Below, in pieces: positions 50,401-63,405 of a stretch of DNA of 64,000 nt (within the stretch, counting starts at the first letter, position 1; each line of letters starts with the position of its first letter). Location: assembly GCF_910592395.1 (NCBI RefSeq), contig NC_088312.1, forward strand, positions 22,079,292-22,143,291, in the 5' to 3' direction. A model generated the notes under the pieces. That model did no database searches, had not been told where the DNA came from, and saw only the letters and a list, made by a program, of their open reading frames with translations. The stretch is from Lineus longissimus (Eukaryota; Nemertea; Pilidiophora; Heteronemertea; Lineidae). The position numbers and the translations under genes were made by a program.

Positions 50401-51146
50401 GGATGACCATAATGGCAGTGATGCTTGTGCCCACCACAGTGAATGTTGGCCAGCTATTTAATCGATTTAATGTGGCCATTGGTCAGGGAAACCTTGGGAA
50501 ATAATCTCTCCAGAAGGTAGTGGCGTGTCTTTCGGTGAGTCCAAAAGTTGAAATCCCAAAAGGTAGATGGAGGGTCCCTAATGTCTGATGTAAACAGGAG
50601 AGCTACCTTCATTTGAGCTGAAGTTGGGACAATATCCCAGGGGTGTGATTGCCAAGTACATAAGCAATAAAGACAAATACTAAAATGGTTAATAAGATCG
50701 AATCATCTTTAATAATTTATACCAAAAGAAGATTGAATAATGATACAATGACTTCGAAATTTTACATCACATCTAAATTTTCTTTTTCTTCCTACATGTA
50801 GCACCATCAGTAACAACATCAATTTCTGATTTCATTTTACTGATGTCGATATCAATATTACCATATGATGCACTAGATATCATCCAGATACTTATTTCAA
50901 GTTAACATAATATGGACTGACTCATCAGTTTTTACAGAATTCACAGATTTATCATTGTCCATAGAAATCTCTCACAGAATTTTGAGGCCTGTTTACATTC
51001 TTGAACCAATCAAATTGAACTGACACACCAACTCAATTTTCCACATAATGAGGACAAAATGGGGGGAAGGACTCCCTGTATTCGCCACACTGACATGGCT
51101 GATTGTACTTCGTCCTCTTCCATGTCAAGAGGACATTTGTCCCACT
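47445..51146. other. Convergent intergenic region, vWA gene and LTN1 3' UTRs
   Basis: AT-rich sequence with no supportable gene. It contains a sense-strand AATAAA at 48043-48048 (candidate end of the vWA gene) and another at about 50666. The scattered short open frames (for example 49505-49863) have no recognisable content. Confidence 0.6.
50708..50713 (-). terminator. Candidate LTN1 polyadenylation signal (ATTAAA)
   Basis: tttaat on the + strand reads ATTAAA on the LTN1 strand, about 430 bp past the stop codon. No better hexamer was noticed nearby. Confidence 0.3.
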
Positions 51147-54100
51147 TCAGAATAGATTCCGACACAGGGGGCATGTGGAGTTGTTACTTGTGTTAAACCA
51201 TTTATACTGAAAATGATAAAGAGGGAAAATAGTTAGTGACACTGTCCTCCGCAGAAGCTCCTACCTTATAATGCCTAATACATGTACATGAACATTAACG
51301 TAGAAAGACCAAAAATGGAACCAGACAGCAATCAAATGGAAACCAAGTGCTCTATTCTATGAGATTATTCAAGCATAGCATTAGAAATACATGTACAGTA
51401 GAACCTCTCTTAGCGGACACCTCTCTATTAAGGACAACGTCTCTATTAAGGACACTAGTTTTGGTCCCAAATTGGTTGTTTCCATTGAATTTGACCTCTC
51501 TAATCAGGACACCTCTCTAATAAGGACAGCACCTGTCAGTCCCAAGGGTGTCCTTAATAGAGAGGTTCTACTGTACATGTTATAGAAATAATACTGACCA
51601 AACAATCTGAATGGAACTTCTTCTTGCACGTCCTGCACAGCAGTTTCGGTAATTGATAGTTCGAGCCGTGGATAACGGAGAAACAGATCATACAGTCCTC
51701 AACACCCTCGAATCTTTTGTCGACGTTCTTTTTCCAGAGTTTCAAGCCCTCGATTATAGAACCATTCTGCAATAGATGAGGAACATTACTTTTACTTTGT
51801 GTATACTGTAGTGGTGCTTCTTCTTCCGATTAATATGCTCTTCACAAAATGTGTGCCGCTAGGTTGTGCACCAATCGGGGCTACAATATGCTGGCATAGT
51901 GACTCTGTATTCAGCAAGTGAGGAGTCCATAACAAGCTTCTTATGTCTCCATCTTTGAAAAGGTCTCTGGTTGCCCGGCATTAGGCATATAGTATGGGGA
52001 ATCTTGGTTTAACATCTCCTTCAAAAGATGTGGCAATCAAAGTTGAGTATTTTGCCCAATCATTTCGGTTGGTTTTAAACGATATCTATAACTTTCTATC
52101 AACTCAACCTTTTGTGTGGAAAATGCTGCGCTGGAACTAACCTGGTGATTAAGAAACGTGGTCATCTGTAACATCCAGTTCCTCCACTGTGTATCAGCGA
52201 CACCAACACGTTTCCCCACCACCACGGTGATCGTTCCCAGCGGATGGTTGGCAGGAAGCTGCACCATCAGCTCCATTGTGGCTTCCTCCACACAATAGGT
52301 GGCGATAATGTCACGGGCAGCGGGTCTAGCCTTCACCTGCAATAGTAAAGTATGGAGGACTGATTGGCTGGAATAAAACAACTTTTATAAAACACCCTTT
52401 ACTGAACTCAAAACCTTTTGAACAACAGTCACTACATGTATGATAGGACTCCAAAGAGATAGTCTTCTGTATCAAGCAGCTGCACCTAATATGGCACTCA
52501 CTTGAACCTAACCTGGGGAGGGTAATTCAGTCACCAGATCTGGGTCTGAACCAACGACCCTTGGATTGCAAGTCATTTGCCCTAACCAGTCTGCACTAAG
52601 GTGTTGGGTCCACTCACCGTCATGTTGTTAAATTTCCTCTCCTTGGTCTGCAGAGATGCCATTTCCTGCGAGATTAACACCGGACTCACAAACTTGGTCG
52701 TAAAGCTGAAAATATCAGAAATCATTATATGTGAGAAACTCGACATCATGTTCATGGTTGTCCTCACGATACTCATTCCTTGAAATAAGATTGTTGATAC
52801 AAGTAGCTCTTCACTCTAGTGGGCATTTGTTGCTTGCAAAGAGGGCGGTTGGCTGCAATGAGGTCCTTCACTTACCCTGGCACGAGCAGGCACCAGTTAA
52901 CAAGAATTTCAGTCTATTCAAAGGAGGTGACAGAAAAAAGCATATCTTTCCCAAGAATCCATATATTATTTTCAAATTGTCATTACCTGTCCACAACAGA
53001 GGCCGTCTTCTTGTCGCGATCATTAACCCACTGTCGCACAAGCGCTGGTAATTCCTGGAGTGCTGTGTGGTACACGAAACATGCAACATGCTTCACTTCA
53101 CGGCTGCTGGAAATTCCTGGAAAAGAACGTTTGAATGGCGGTGAATTTTGTTGACATTCCGAAAGAGCTACATGTAGGCTGCATTTAAAACCATGCACGC
53201 ATTCAGCATAAACTCTTTAATACATGTAGAAGTCCAAGTGGCAATATTCAAGTTCTTAAAGTTTGCGCACCTCTGGTCCTACATGTACATGTACACACAA
53301 AGAGCCTTGATTGGCCTAATTCGCCTTGATTGATCTAAGTGTAACAATGATTTGGGATCAGCGCATTTTTCACTCTCAAACAGAATCAGTCACCAGCTAC
53401 CTGAATGGACAAAGTCAATGTGCCCAGAATATAATTTAGATGTACTTTTGAAGGATTGACACAGTGACATTCACTCACCTCTGATTGGAAGGATCGGCTC
53501 CTCAGCAAACAGGTTCTTCGTAGCTGTCAGTTTCGACATGGGAGACTGCGAGGTTAAAATATCCTTGAGTTGTATCACAGGTGATTCAGGCATCAGACAG
53601 AACACATCCAGAAGCAATGAATGAATGGCACCGGTCGTTTTTAGATAGGTTGCATACTGGACTCGAAGCTGGAATGAGAAGGATTATTGATAAACATGCG
53701 GTCAGTTCTCCTGGTCGGTTCTACCTCTTCAGCGATCGCTCTGCACTTGGAGGGTTACATCTCCAGAGGGATTCCTCCTCCACAGCGGGATGAATGTTTC
53801 CCAGTCGGTGGGGTTTTTAGCTTGCACTGGCAAAGACACAAGGTACAAGAAACCTTGGTTTTTCCAAGAAAATATTGGAGTATAACCACATGACCACCAA
53901 TGCAATCCTTACCTCGGACTTAGCACCTTTGAAAAACTTGAGCAATAACTTCCAGCAGAGGAGATATGCAGTGGACAGGGCATATTCTGCTATGTAGGGT
54001 TCAATCTCCATGCATTCACCACATTTCACATCCTCGAGGATGATTTTGACAGCGTCGGATGATGTCTGCAGGATTCTCACCAATGCCTGTGGCGGTGGCC

Positions 54101-57100
54101 TAAGGTTTGAAATGAAAAGATCGATGAATAAACATTTTATGAAAGTTTTATCTGCCTTTCCTCCAGAATAAGATATTTTGATCTAACTTCTACAATCAAT
54201 GGATAAAGCAGACTATGGAAACTACAGTAGAACCTCCCTTAGCGGACACCTCTCTATTAAGGACAACCTCTCTATTAAGGACACTAGTTTTGGTCCCAAA
54301 ATGGTGGTTTCCATTCAATTTGACCTCTCTAATCTGGACACCTCTCTATTAAGGACACCACTTGTCAGTCCCAAGGGTGTTCTTAAAAGAGAGGTTCTAC
54401 TGTACTATGAAATAATTGGTGTTCAAACGACACCCTGCAATTGATCATCCAACCAAACTTCACAGGTTTTGGCAGAATGTGTTCATAGTCTGAATGTGAT
54501 GCTGCGACGGATTAGTTTTCTCTGTATTTGATCCTGACAGCCCTAACCTATAATTACCTTGCTGTCTCATTCTGCTGATCCTCCCCTTCTAAGGGATGGC
54601 CAATATCGGATTCGGGAAGTTTGTCCATAACCCTGAAATGGTGAGACAAGGTTAAGGCCGGAGGTACCGATTCTAGCATGTATACCATGTTGGCTTTGCA
54701 CTGCTGCGAATCCCTTTATGTTCATGAGCCTAATATTTTTGTGATTGGATGCAAAATCTGAAACGGATGATTTCACAAACATTTCAGGCCACCAAAAAAG
54801 GGCTTTAAAATATCTCTCAAGAGGCAATAACTAGTGCAAACTAAAAAAGGCAAATATTCCCAATACTACATGTACTGTGATCTAATATTTTCAAAATAAG
54901 AACTCTGTGGTGGAGAATGATACATAGCATAGCCAGGTCTACCAAAATAGAGTGTTGCTTCATTGCAAAGGGTCCAGAATTGTGCAGCGAGGATGGTGAC
55001 TGGAGTTGCAAGATCAGATCATATTTCTCCCATTCTCCGTGATCTCCACTGGTTGCCCGTAGCCAGCAGAATTAAATTTAAAGTTCTGTTGCTAACATTT
55101 AAATGCATAAATGGTGTTGCGCCAGTTTATTTGCAAGATCTTCTAACAATGTACAACCCGTCCCGATCATTGCGTTCCTCGGACAGACTGCTGCTGGTGC
55201 AACCACGCAGCAGGATGGCTTCCTCTGGAGACAGGGCTTTTGCTTGTGTTGCGCCGCGCCTGTGGAACGGGCTACCACAGGAAATTCGTGCGAGCAGCAG
55301 TATCCTTGTCTTCAAGAGAAAGCTGAAAACTTTCCTGTACTCTAACTAGGCAGCAGTCTGTCAAAATGGCCAGCAGCTTATATTTTTTTGATTGGTTTCT
55401 CTGGTGTCTTTGATCACGTTTTTTTTGTGGATATAGGCACCTTAAATCCCAAATGATTGATTGAAATGATTGAAATATCTCACAAGATGGTCCACACAAG
55501 ATGTCAATCCTACTCACTTCATAAGTAGTTTATAAGCTGTCAGCTGCACTATCCGACATGGAGATAGCAACAGCGGGCAAAGATGATTGATCAACGTCTG
55601 ATCCTGGTCGGAGAGATTGGACACATCGTCTGCTACGAGTTTTGCTGGGAGCGAATGGTTCCGCAGCAGATCCTGTGGCATACTGGAGAGGGCCTGTCCC
55701 AGGTGGCCAAGCAGATACTCCTGCCCCAAGCTCAGGTCGGAGAGATTGATGGCACCTGTAGGGAAATTGATGACACATTGATAGTGGAACATAGCACTGA
55801 AAATAAGGAACATGTGTGCAGTTCAGGTGGGTCTGATCAGGGCTTCAAGGAAAGTTCGTCCTAATAAAACCGTCAGAAGGTTTCTTTCTATAGACTATAT
55901 AAGATGTTCTCAAAATCAAGAATTGGCTGGGACTGCCTGACACTCACCAATGAAGTTTATGAAGAGTGGGAACAAGGTGCTATAAATTCCCTCGCTGAAG
56001 AACTCGCTCCACTCCGACAGGAGATTCCCTGGCATGGCCTCATCTTCTTGTATCACCGTATTGATGCAGACACCGACGGCTTCAAGCAGTTGGAATACTC
56101 CCGATGCAAACGCTTGCACTGATAAGTTCTTGGGGAGCTCATCGATACTCATGCTGCAGCTCTGAAAAGAACAAAGGTACACTTAACATTTTCAGGTGGT
56201 GGGATCAAGTTGGTCAATTTGTTCATAGCATGAGTGATACCATGGTCCAGTCACAAAGCTGTAGGGATTCATAGTCCAAAAGTCATTTGCACAATATACA
56301 TCTGTACAAGACTTACCTGTATCCATGAGACCAAGCTACAGAGGATGAAATCCCAACATTTGTTATCCAATTTGGTAGGAATCCACTCAACAGCCAAGCG
56401 CATCAATGACATCACTTCAATATTGAGCACTATGTGGCACCACTCTAGATCATGAACATCACTGAAACAAAGGAAAATAAACAAACCATTAATGATTCAG
56501 TAACTGGAGGCAGGCTACTAGTTTCAGACCAGGTGGGAGGAGGTTACGTCACAGAGAGCTACGTTTGATAAAGAATGTATTGGCTGATGCGCATCAACTT
56601 TTAATTCCCAAGCAAATTTGCCTCGTCTTGTCATGACTGACCAACCTACCTTGAGAAACAGAACAACTCATCAAACTCCTCCTTCCATTGGTTGATCTTG
56701 TTGATGACCTCCAAGATGACCTCTGGGCTGACTGTCTGCCTCCCGTCGATATCGAGGGGTGATGCTTTCTTTAACACTTGGTTCAAACCATTAAGGGAAC
56801 CAAGGCCACCTGGAGCAGAGAAAGCATTGAGGAATGGTGACATTAAATTGCAGAGGGAAATCTCTCCGGGCAAAAACTACACACAATACACTAAAGATCA
56901 TCAGGTCTCGGGAGGAATGGAAATTGCCACCAGAACTATTTTATCATTTAGCCTGGGGTACTTCTTCTGAGTTCATTGCAAACCATTTACGCCTGAGAGC
57001 ACCAATTGTAGCTATGAGCTACATGCACTTGCTGTTCCAGGTGAAGGGCCCTCCATGAATCATATATGCAGTGAAATGGTGGGGTCACAAACGAAGTTTC

Positions 57101-60100
57101 TCTGTCTGGTAACAAACCCATTTCATGCTGATCCCGTTAAACACCTTAAACATGCCCCCCCCCCCAAATCTCCTTTGGGAATATCATTTTATAACACTGC
57201 CATACAATGAATGAATGTCCTATACCTGATATATCTGTCACACTCTCAGATGGGCATGTGATAATCTTTGCAGCCAAAACCTCGGCAAAAATTTGAATGT
57301 CCGACTCTGACACCTGTTGTACATGTAGAATACACGCTAACGTGTGTACCAGAGGTAAGGACAAAACCCTGAAAGATGAAATAAGACATGTACATTTTGA
57401 CGGAAAGTTGACGGAGGAAATTCATGAAAATCTTCTCTCTTGGTTGTCTGCGGGATCATTTATTGGTCTCACTTCACAATAGAGGTCGCCACCAGTGTGA
57501 TCGATCGTTTGAAGCCATTTCAACTCAAGCATTAGCAGTTCCTCCCTCAACTGAATTCAGTGTTCATGAGGAAACCAGCCCTGTAAAATATTTAGTCGCC
57601 CTCCAACTTCAAGTACCCCGCTGATACCACACACAGTGATGATAGGCATATTTACCTTACATGTATCTACCTAATGGCCAGCGTAACCAGTGATAACACT
57701 CATGACTAATTTACTGTGATGAGGCAAAATTAGAAGTAATTTGGTCGACTACAAGGCAACCGGGATGTGATAGCAAGATCGGTTATGTAACAACATATGT
57801 TGACCTCAGCCTTTGGTCAGGCAACTCAGCAGGAGGTTACCTGGCTCAGATAAGCTGAGAGCTAAAGTCAATAAACTATTCCTCAGAAACTCTCCCCTCA
57901 TCAAATATCCCCCCCCCCCCCGGCATCTAAGGCATTTTCCATTAGTTGGTGGGGGATGGTTAGGAGATGATTTTTACAGGGCTGGTTTCCTCATGTTGTC
58001 ACACAAGGCATGATTTATAGATGGAATCAAAACAATGGTGATATAACATACAAGTATCAAAAGTACAAGAAAGTTTTGACCACCAAAGCTTTAGAAGATT
58101 CTTACTTGTCAACTGATCCGACTAAACATTGAGCGTCCTCGCTCAGTTGATGGGTCAAAATGTTCTCCAGACATAAACTCGATAAACCACCCTCTTCACG
58201 TGACCTGAAAGAAGATATCGATAGTAAGATTGAGAGATGCCACTTCATATTTTTTTGGGAGGGGGAGGGTTCATTCATTTCTTGGTGAATCTGACCTGAT
58301 ACATGTTTGATAAATAGGACATTCCTCAATTTCCATTCGATTTCTACCTTTCACAAGAACTGATCTTGTTCACATGTAGGTATTAGGTGGTCCAATAATA
58401 TCCCCAGTGTGCAATGATGTGTACTGCCAATTCTTTTCAACACTGAATTGTGCTGGGGCTAAAATTGCACCACTTTACCTGAAGCCAAAGATATCCCTGA
58501 TTACAAACATGGCTGGCCAAATTAGGCATGACCGAGACATTCCTAACTCCTGCCTTTATAATATGCGAACCTGTCCATACCAATCGGGTCATTTTTTTAT
58601 TTGCACTACAAGCACGTGACGCTGAGTTTCCATTCACCTGCGATAGTCTAAACTTCCTCAATTACCTTTCAGCAGCTGACTTTAACAATCTCTCTTTCTC
58701 TGCCGAGTTGAGGAGAGAAAAGAGTTGATTTGAAAGGGGCACCAGTCTCTGATAGGTCTGGCCGACTTCAGTTGTCTTCAAAGGCTAGAAATGTAAAAAG
58801 TTTTATTAAACTCTAGTAAAAGGAGTTAACACTGCTGGTTACCACGCAATAGGACTCGAGTTTGATTCCGAGGAGAACCCAGAATGTACCAAATGATGGG
58901 GCCAGTACTCCAGAAATTGAGTTAAAATTTTCAGACTGGTGTAATGAAGGAGATTACAAAATTAACATTCTTGTCTTATCTATGGTGGTGGGTATGATTA
59001 TTAGCAGTTAGGTCACTGTGATAAAGGAGGTGCCACTCTTTTACAGTGTAGGTCATGGATAAGGGATACAAATATCGTAGTTGACATTCGGCCCTCAATC
59101 AACACAATATCCAAAAGACGAGGTGTATTAACACAATCAATGTCATGCCTACCTCTGCTTTACATCCCAAAAGAGCCTTGCAGTACACCAGCATATAGGA
59201 TAAGTCCATAGCACAATCAGCGTCAAACAACTCAAACCCACAGAGGTCTGCTCCTGACTGAACGTCTGCCTGTTGTTTTGCAACCTGACTCAGTAGTTCG
59301 CAGTAGAAGAAGACTGGAGTGACAGAAGGTGGTATCGTGTGGAAGGAAGACAGGGCTCCATCTGTTGGCAGGCTTGTGAATAGAAGCTTGTTGGTCATGA
59401 GGGTACTCTCCTGCCAGGCCTGTAAAAGATGAGAGAAAGATTTTTAATACCAGTAAAGTTTATCACTCAATTTAGTAAGTAAATCATTGTTTATTTGGAT
59501 AGTCTGCGAAAAATCCTTGTCAGAAGTTATGTTAGTAGTGCGCACCACAACATGAACTAGACCAACTCACCCCTGTCACTAATGCCGTGGATCCATCGAT
59601 CTTCAATTGTCCAATAAGAGTTTGAATGGTCGAGTCGTGGAAGCCAACATCTGTGTCAAGGCCGTCTGCAACGGTGGTTAGAAGCTTCATGGTGGTGCCA
59701 ACCAGCCCATCAAGTCTGCAATAAAGTCAAATTGTAAAATATTCAAAAATGTTAGTCACTTCAGTTATTCTTTTTGTCTCGTTCAGCTAATATACATGTA
59801 GTAAGTGAAGTAAAGTGATTCTTCTCAAGGGCACAGATACGTCAGGAATCGAGGACATGATGTTTGGACTGGTTCTCAACACCTCAATCATGACACCACA
59901 CCACCACTCAATCCCAACCTTAGGACTCTAAAATTTGTGTTTTTTTCAAATATACAAGAATACAAACCTTGTTACAGATGTGCAACCATTCAGTACCAAG
60001 AACTTGAGCAGAGACGCAGCCCTGTAGAAGAATCCTTCGGGATTGAAATATCCTCCCTTCTGCTGCACCAAAGCAACAACTCCAGTCTGCCAAGTGTACT

Positions 60101-63100
60101 GGATTTTCTCCAACTGAGAGTCTGGATAAAATAAATAACATTGTACATGTAATGTTAAGATGAACCCCCATCATGAAAGGAATTGTCCTTTGTTACGTTA
60201 TGATGCTTGATCTCTTTGATGGCCATAGTTTCTTTCCCACTAACGGCTGATCGGAGAGTGGGAGTCGCAAGGGGGAGTGTCAGATGGCAGACCACATTCA
60301 CACCAAAGCCAACTTCGCAGTTCCCTTTGTATCACACCAGTGAGCAGAACATAACATTTGCACATCGGTCGGAAGTTGGCTACAGTAGTGTTTCAAACGT
60401 TGGTGATGGCAGAAGGATGGTTACACTTTCAGAGCCACTCTTGGTAGCCCGCAAGTAAATCTTCCAGAACTTACCAGTGAGTGGCAGTCCTTCCTGAAGG
60501 CTGAGTTGGAACAATGTAAACAATAGATCTTCTGTTGGCATCATCATCAGGCAACTCTGCAAAAAAACATCAAATAATCAACATGACATTCATTGTATTT
60601 TGGAAGAAAGAACGACCCTCATCGAGAAATCATGGTCATACCTATGCACAACAAATGCACAGTAGAGATAGCAAAGAGATGTAGCTGAAAAGTTTTGCTA
60701 CAATGACAGACGTCTGTATGTGCATGCCAATGCTTAACAATATAGACAACTCACCTTGAAATTACTGAAGAAGTTGTGGGCGAGTTCACAAATAAAGGAG
60801 ACAATCTTCTCTAGCTCTGGTTGACTCAATGTGCTGCCCTTCTCAGCAGACGGTAATGCCTCTTGTAGCTCCCTCAGTATCTCATTTACGTACTGACTAG
60901 CTATGACGGGCTCTGAAAGAGAAAAGGGTTTGTGTCATCGCTAGGTGATCTTGGGCATTGTCATTATCAGTTCAAACCTACAGTGACAAAGTATTTGAAG
61001 CTGTTTGAAGAAATATGGTTCAGATGATTATATACATGTAGAATAACATAAAATTGTCTTCCCCACTTTCCAACCAAAACACAGTTTTGGAGAAAATGTC
61101 GACGGAAGATGTCTCAAATCTTGACTGTATCAAGAGTATACTAATCTCGTACTCCTCCAGGCAAAATTGAAATCAGTTGGTCACGATTTGTTTAAAAATC
61201 AGACACAATGTTACAATATAACTTTAAGTGCATGCTTATCACAAGGATGAAGACCAAACTTTTGAAAAAATCATACCAAAGTTATCCTGAGTTGTGAGGG
61301 CGAGGCTGAGCAGGGACCAGCTACTTGACAGGTCGTCTGCTTCTTCATCTTGACTTTGTAGACTATCCTCGCACAGTGTCTTCGTAAACGCGACAAGTTT
61401 CCCGCCAAATTCATCACCCTTCAGCCACTTCTGGATGATGCGGTCAGTTTGCAGGGAGAGTAGCTTGGTCATGAAGTGGTACATGACGTTAGCACTGGTT
61501 ACATCCTGAAATTAGAAAGAAGAGAATACAAATGTACAAACATATCTTAAGCTTATAAAAAGTTAAAGGAGTGAAAGCCCCCCATAGCTAGCATGTCCTG
61601 GTTGTAATGAAGCAGTGTGTGTGTGTGTGTGTGTGGGGGGGGGGAGGGTGTAAGTATGAAAACAGATTAATTTATGCAGCCTCTGAGAACAGTGTGTGCA
61701 AACTCACCTGGCAGACGTACGACAGAATGTGAACTTTTGTCTCTGCATCCGCCACCTCATAGACAGCAAACAACAACTCCACCAGTCCCGGTAATGCATT
61801 CTCCTCCTCTGTGCAGTGTTCCTCCTCAAATTCCTTCATCCATGGCACAACGACATCACGAATGAATGTCAGCGTCACACAAACATCATCCGTCACACCC
61901 TCACCATAATCGGACAAAATTTCTGAAAATATCCTCTTCACTTTGTAAGCTGAAAGAACCCGGGAGCAGAACTGAATGTGTGGATGTGATTTCGTCAGAC
62001 GAGCAATTTGGAATGTTTGTTTACATAGGCGGCCTAAGAGCAGAAGACAGGCTCCATCATCTTGCAGGAGATATTTCATATCGTCAAGCGATTCATCGAG
62101 GTCGTGACCTTTTGAAAGGTCCATTTCTTTCAGGTCCAAATCTAAAGATTCGGAAACACTGGTTGGTTCCGATTTGTCCTGTTTTCTTTTTGGTGGTGCC
62201 GCAAACATTACTCTGCCCGTTTTCTTCTTTTGTGGTTTAGTCGGATTTCTAATGTCCTGAAACATGTGAGCCATTCGATCTAAGATGTAGCTGGGTGATG
62301 CTGCGTCTTGGCTCTGGTCCACACACTGGACACAAATCATAGAGAACCTATCCCAAAATGTCTTAAGGATTTTCCCTGTTTGGTCGCGTTTGATGGTTGA
62401 GTCTGCTGTCACGTTCATCTTGTGTAGGAAGACAAGAAGGTCGGAAAGTTGGGTGTAAATTGGTGACATCGGCAAGGGGGACTTGGTCTCAAATAACGAT
62501 GACTCAATCAACGGAATCAGCTGAAAAATATGTTGAGCAATTTGTTATCATTTCTAAACAGTAGATAACAGGATATCAGAGAAATAATTGATCTACGTCT
62601 GCTTATGAACTCAGTAAGGAGGGCAACAGTTATAAATTACCTGATCCAGTATGAAGAAGTCCTGTAGTTTTTTGTTATCTTCTGTCTCCAGTGTTTTCAT
62701 CAAACAGTAGCGGAGACACTCTAGGTAGGCTCTCACCACAGCAGAACAGTCGCTGGGGCTTTGAATGATATGCTCCACACACAGACTGAAGAAGAATCAC
62801 ATTAGAAAACTGAGTTGACGAATCTTGACAAAATCTTAGTCATATTAAGAATAGCTGTGAAACTACATTGACTTGGTCTTTATCTGTCCTGCTAATATGT
62901 AGATAAAGAGCAGAGATTTTCCATTACCCAACAAAACAAAAGGAGTCGCTGCAGTCTTGTAGCTTGGCCTCTCGGCTAGCAATCAAGTGGTCCCTGCTTT
63001 GAACCCTGCAGTCGGTGTACGGCTCTAGGCAAGTCTCTCTGTCTAACCTGCTTCATTCAACCCAGGCGCATTAATGGGCTCCGGTCGAACATTTTCAGGG

Positions 63101-63405
63101 TGCGGCGCTGATTGAGCAGTTAATCTGAGGTCTACTGGAAGATTTCAGGATGGCCTGAGAACAATGGAATCTACAAGTATACTTTCGTTGGATTATGAAT
63201 GGTTGTTTACCTACCTGCTTTTCATATTCCCAAAGAATTCATTATAAAATGCAATTCCAGTGCCGATCACTTCTTCAGGTATCTTGCTAAGCAGTGGCAG
63301 AAGACTAGGACAAACCACATTAGCACTACCATGAAAACCGGCCTTCATCAGTGACCACAGCTTGGGGAAGAGTGCTTTCCTGGGGTTGATGTGTTTCCAG
63401 CAGTC
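51147..63405 (-). CDS. LTN1: E3 ubiquitin-protein ligase listerin, 5'-partial
   Basis: Ligase of the ribosome quality-control complex that ubiquitinates nascent chains stuck on 60S subunits. Exons 5' to 3': 63405-63215, 62785-62641, 62520-61708, 61505-61277, 60912-60755, 60556-60475, 60121-59968, 59715-59571, 59419-59153, 58784-58666, 58204-58106, 57368-57226, 56809-56650, 56461-56317, 56161-55948, 55755-55518, 54632-54558, 54099-53913, 53668-53479, 53116-52987, 52705-52618, 52336-52142, 51766-51599, 51206-51147. Phases join to 1464 residues; human LTN1 is about 1770, so about 300 N-terminal residues lie beyond the window. The first exon ([17 protein letters not shown]) belongs to the N-terminal region. 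HEAT-like helical repeats fill the middle. An RWD-like segment precedes the RING ([30 protein letters not shown]). The RING is split over the last two exons: [46 protein letters not shown], then TGA. It is nearly identical to the vertebrate RING as I remember it. Confidence 0.95.
51396..51573. mobile_element. 178-bp CAGTAGAACCTC MITE, copy 1
   Basis: Begins cagtagaacctctcttagcg and ends aatagagaggttctactg, an inverted repeat flanked by TA on both sides. It is the same length as the copy at 54225-54402 and highly similar. The CAGTAGAACC ends and TA target duplication point to a pogo/Tigger-type parent. It lies in the last LTN1 intron, between the two RING exons. Confidence 0.9.
52490..52612 (-). 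mobile_element. tRNA-derived SINE fragment, antisense on +
   Basis: Read on the minus strand: cagactggttagggcaaatg, then gggtcgttggttcagaccc, an A-box/B-box pair with tRNA spacing. It lies just downstream of the donor of the LTN1 exon ending at 52618. Confidence 0.5.
53726..53868 (+). repeat. Interspersed repeat, copy 1 (internally deleted)
   Basis: cgctctgcacttggagggtt, gattcctcctccacagcggg and ggggtttttagcttgcactg align in order with 63728-63958, which has about 90 bp more in the middle. It lies in an LTN1 intron and has no coding capacity. Confidence 0.75.
54225..54402. mobile_element. 178-bp CAGTAGAACCTC MITE, copy 2
   Basis: Begins cagtagaacctcccttagcg and ends aaagagaggttctactg, with TA on both sides (54223-54224 and 54403-54404). 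Same orientation and length as the copy at 51396. It sits in another LTN1 intron. Confidence 0.9.
54963..55349 (+). mobile_element. 5'-truncated non-LTR retrotransposon, C-terminal end of ORF2
   Basis: The open frame encodes the conserved end of a reverse-transcriptase protein of the CR1/L2/jockey kind: [82 protein letters not shown], then TAG. The downstream flank ends in attga-type short repeats (about 55450-55485), as is usual for CR1/L2 3' ends. It is a dead fragment inserted antisense in an LTN1 intron. Upstream RT domains are absent. The frame is still intact, which suggests a fairly recent insertion. Confidence 0.85.
61614..61646 (+). repeat. (gt)n microsatellite followed by a G run
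   Basis: About ten gt units followed by ten g in an LTN1 intron. Confidence 0.9.
62950..63120 (+). mobile_element. tRNA-derived SINE-like fragment
   Basis: tagcttggcctctcggctag (A-box-like) and ctttgaaccctgcagtc (B-box-like), then ggcaagtctctctgtctaac, resembling a SINE body. Degraded, in the LTN1 intron between 62785 and 63215. Confidence 0.45.

Noticed and set aside
61866-62240. + strand frame of 124 codons
   Set aside because: Shadow of the 813-bp LTN1 exon at 61708-62520.
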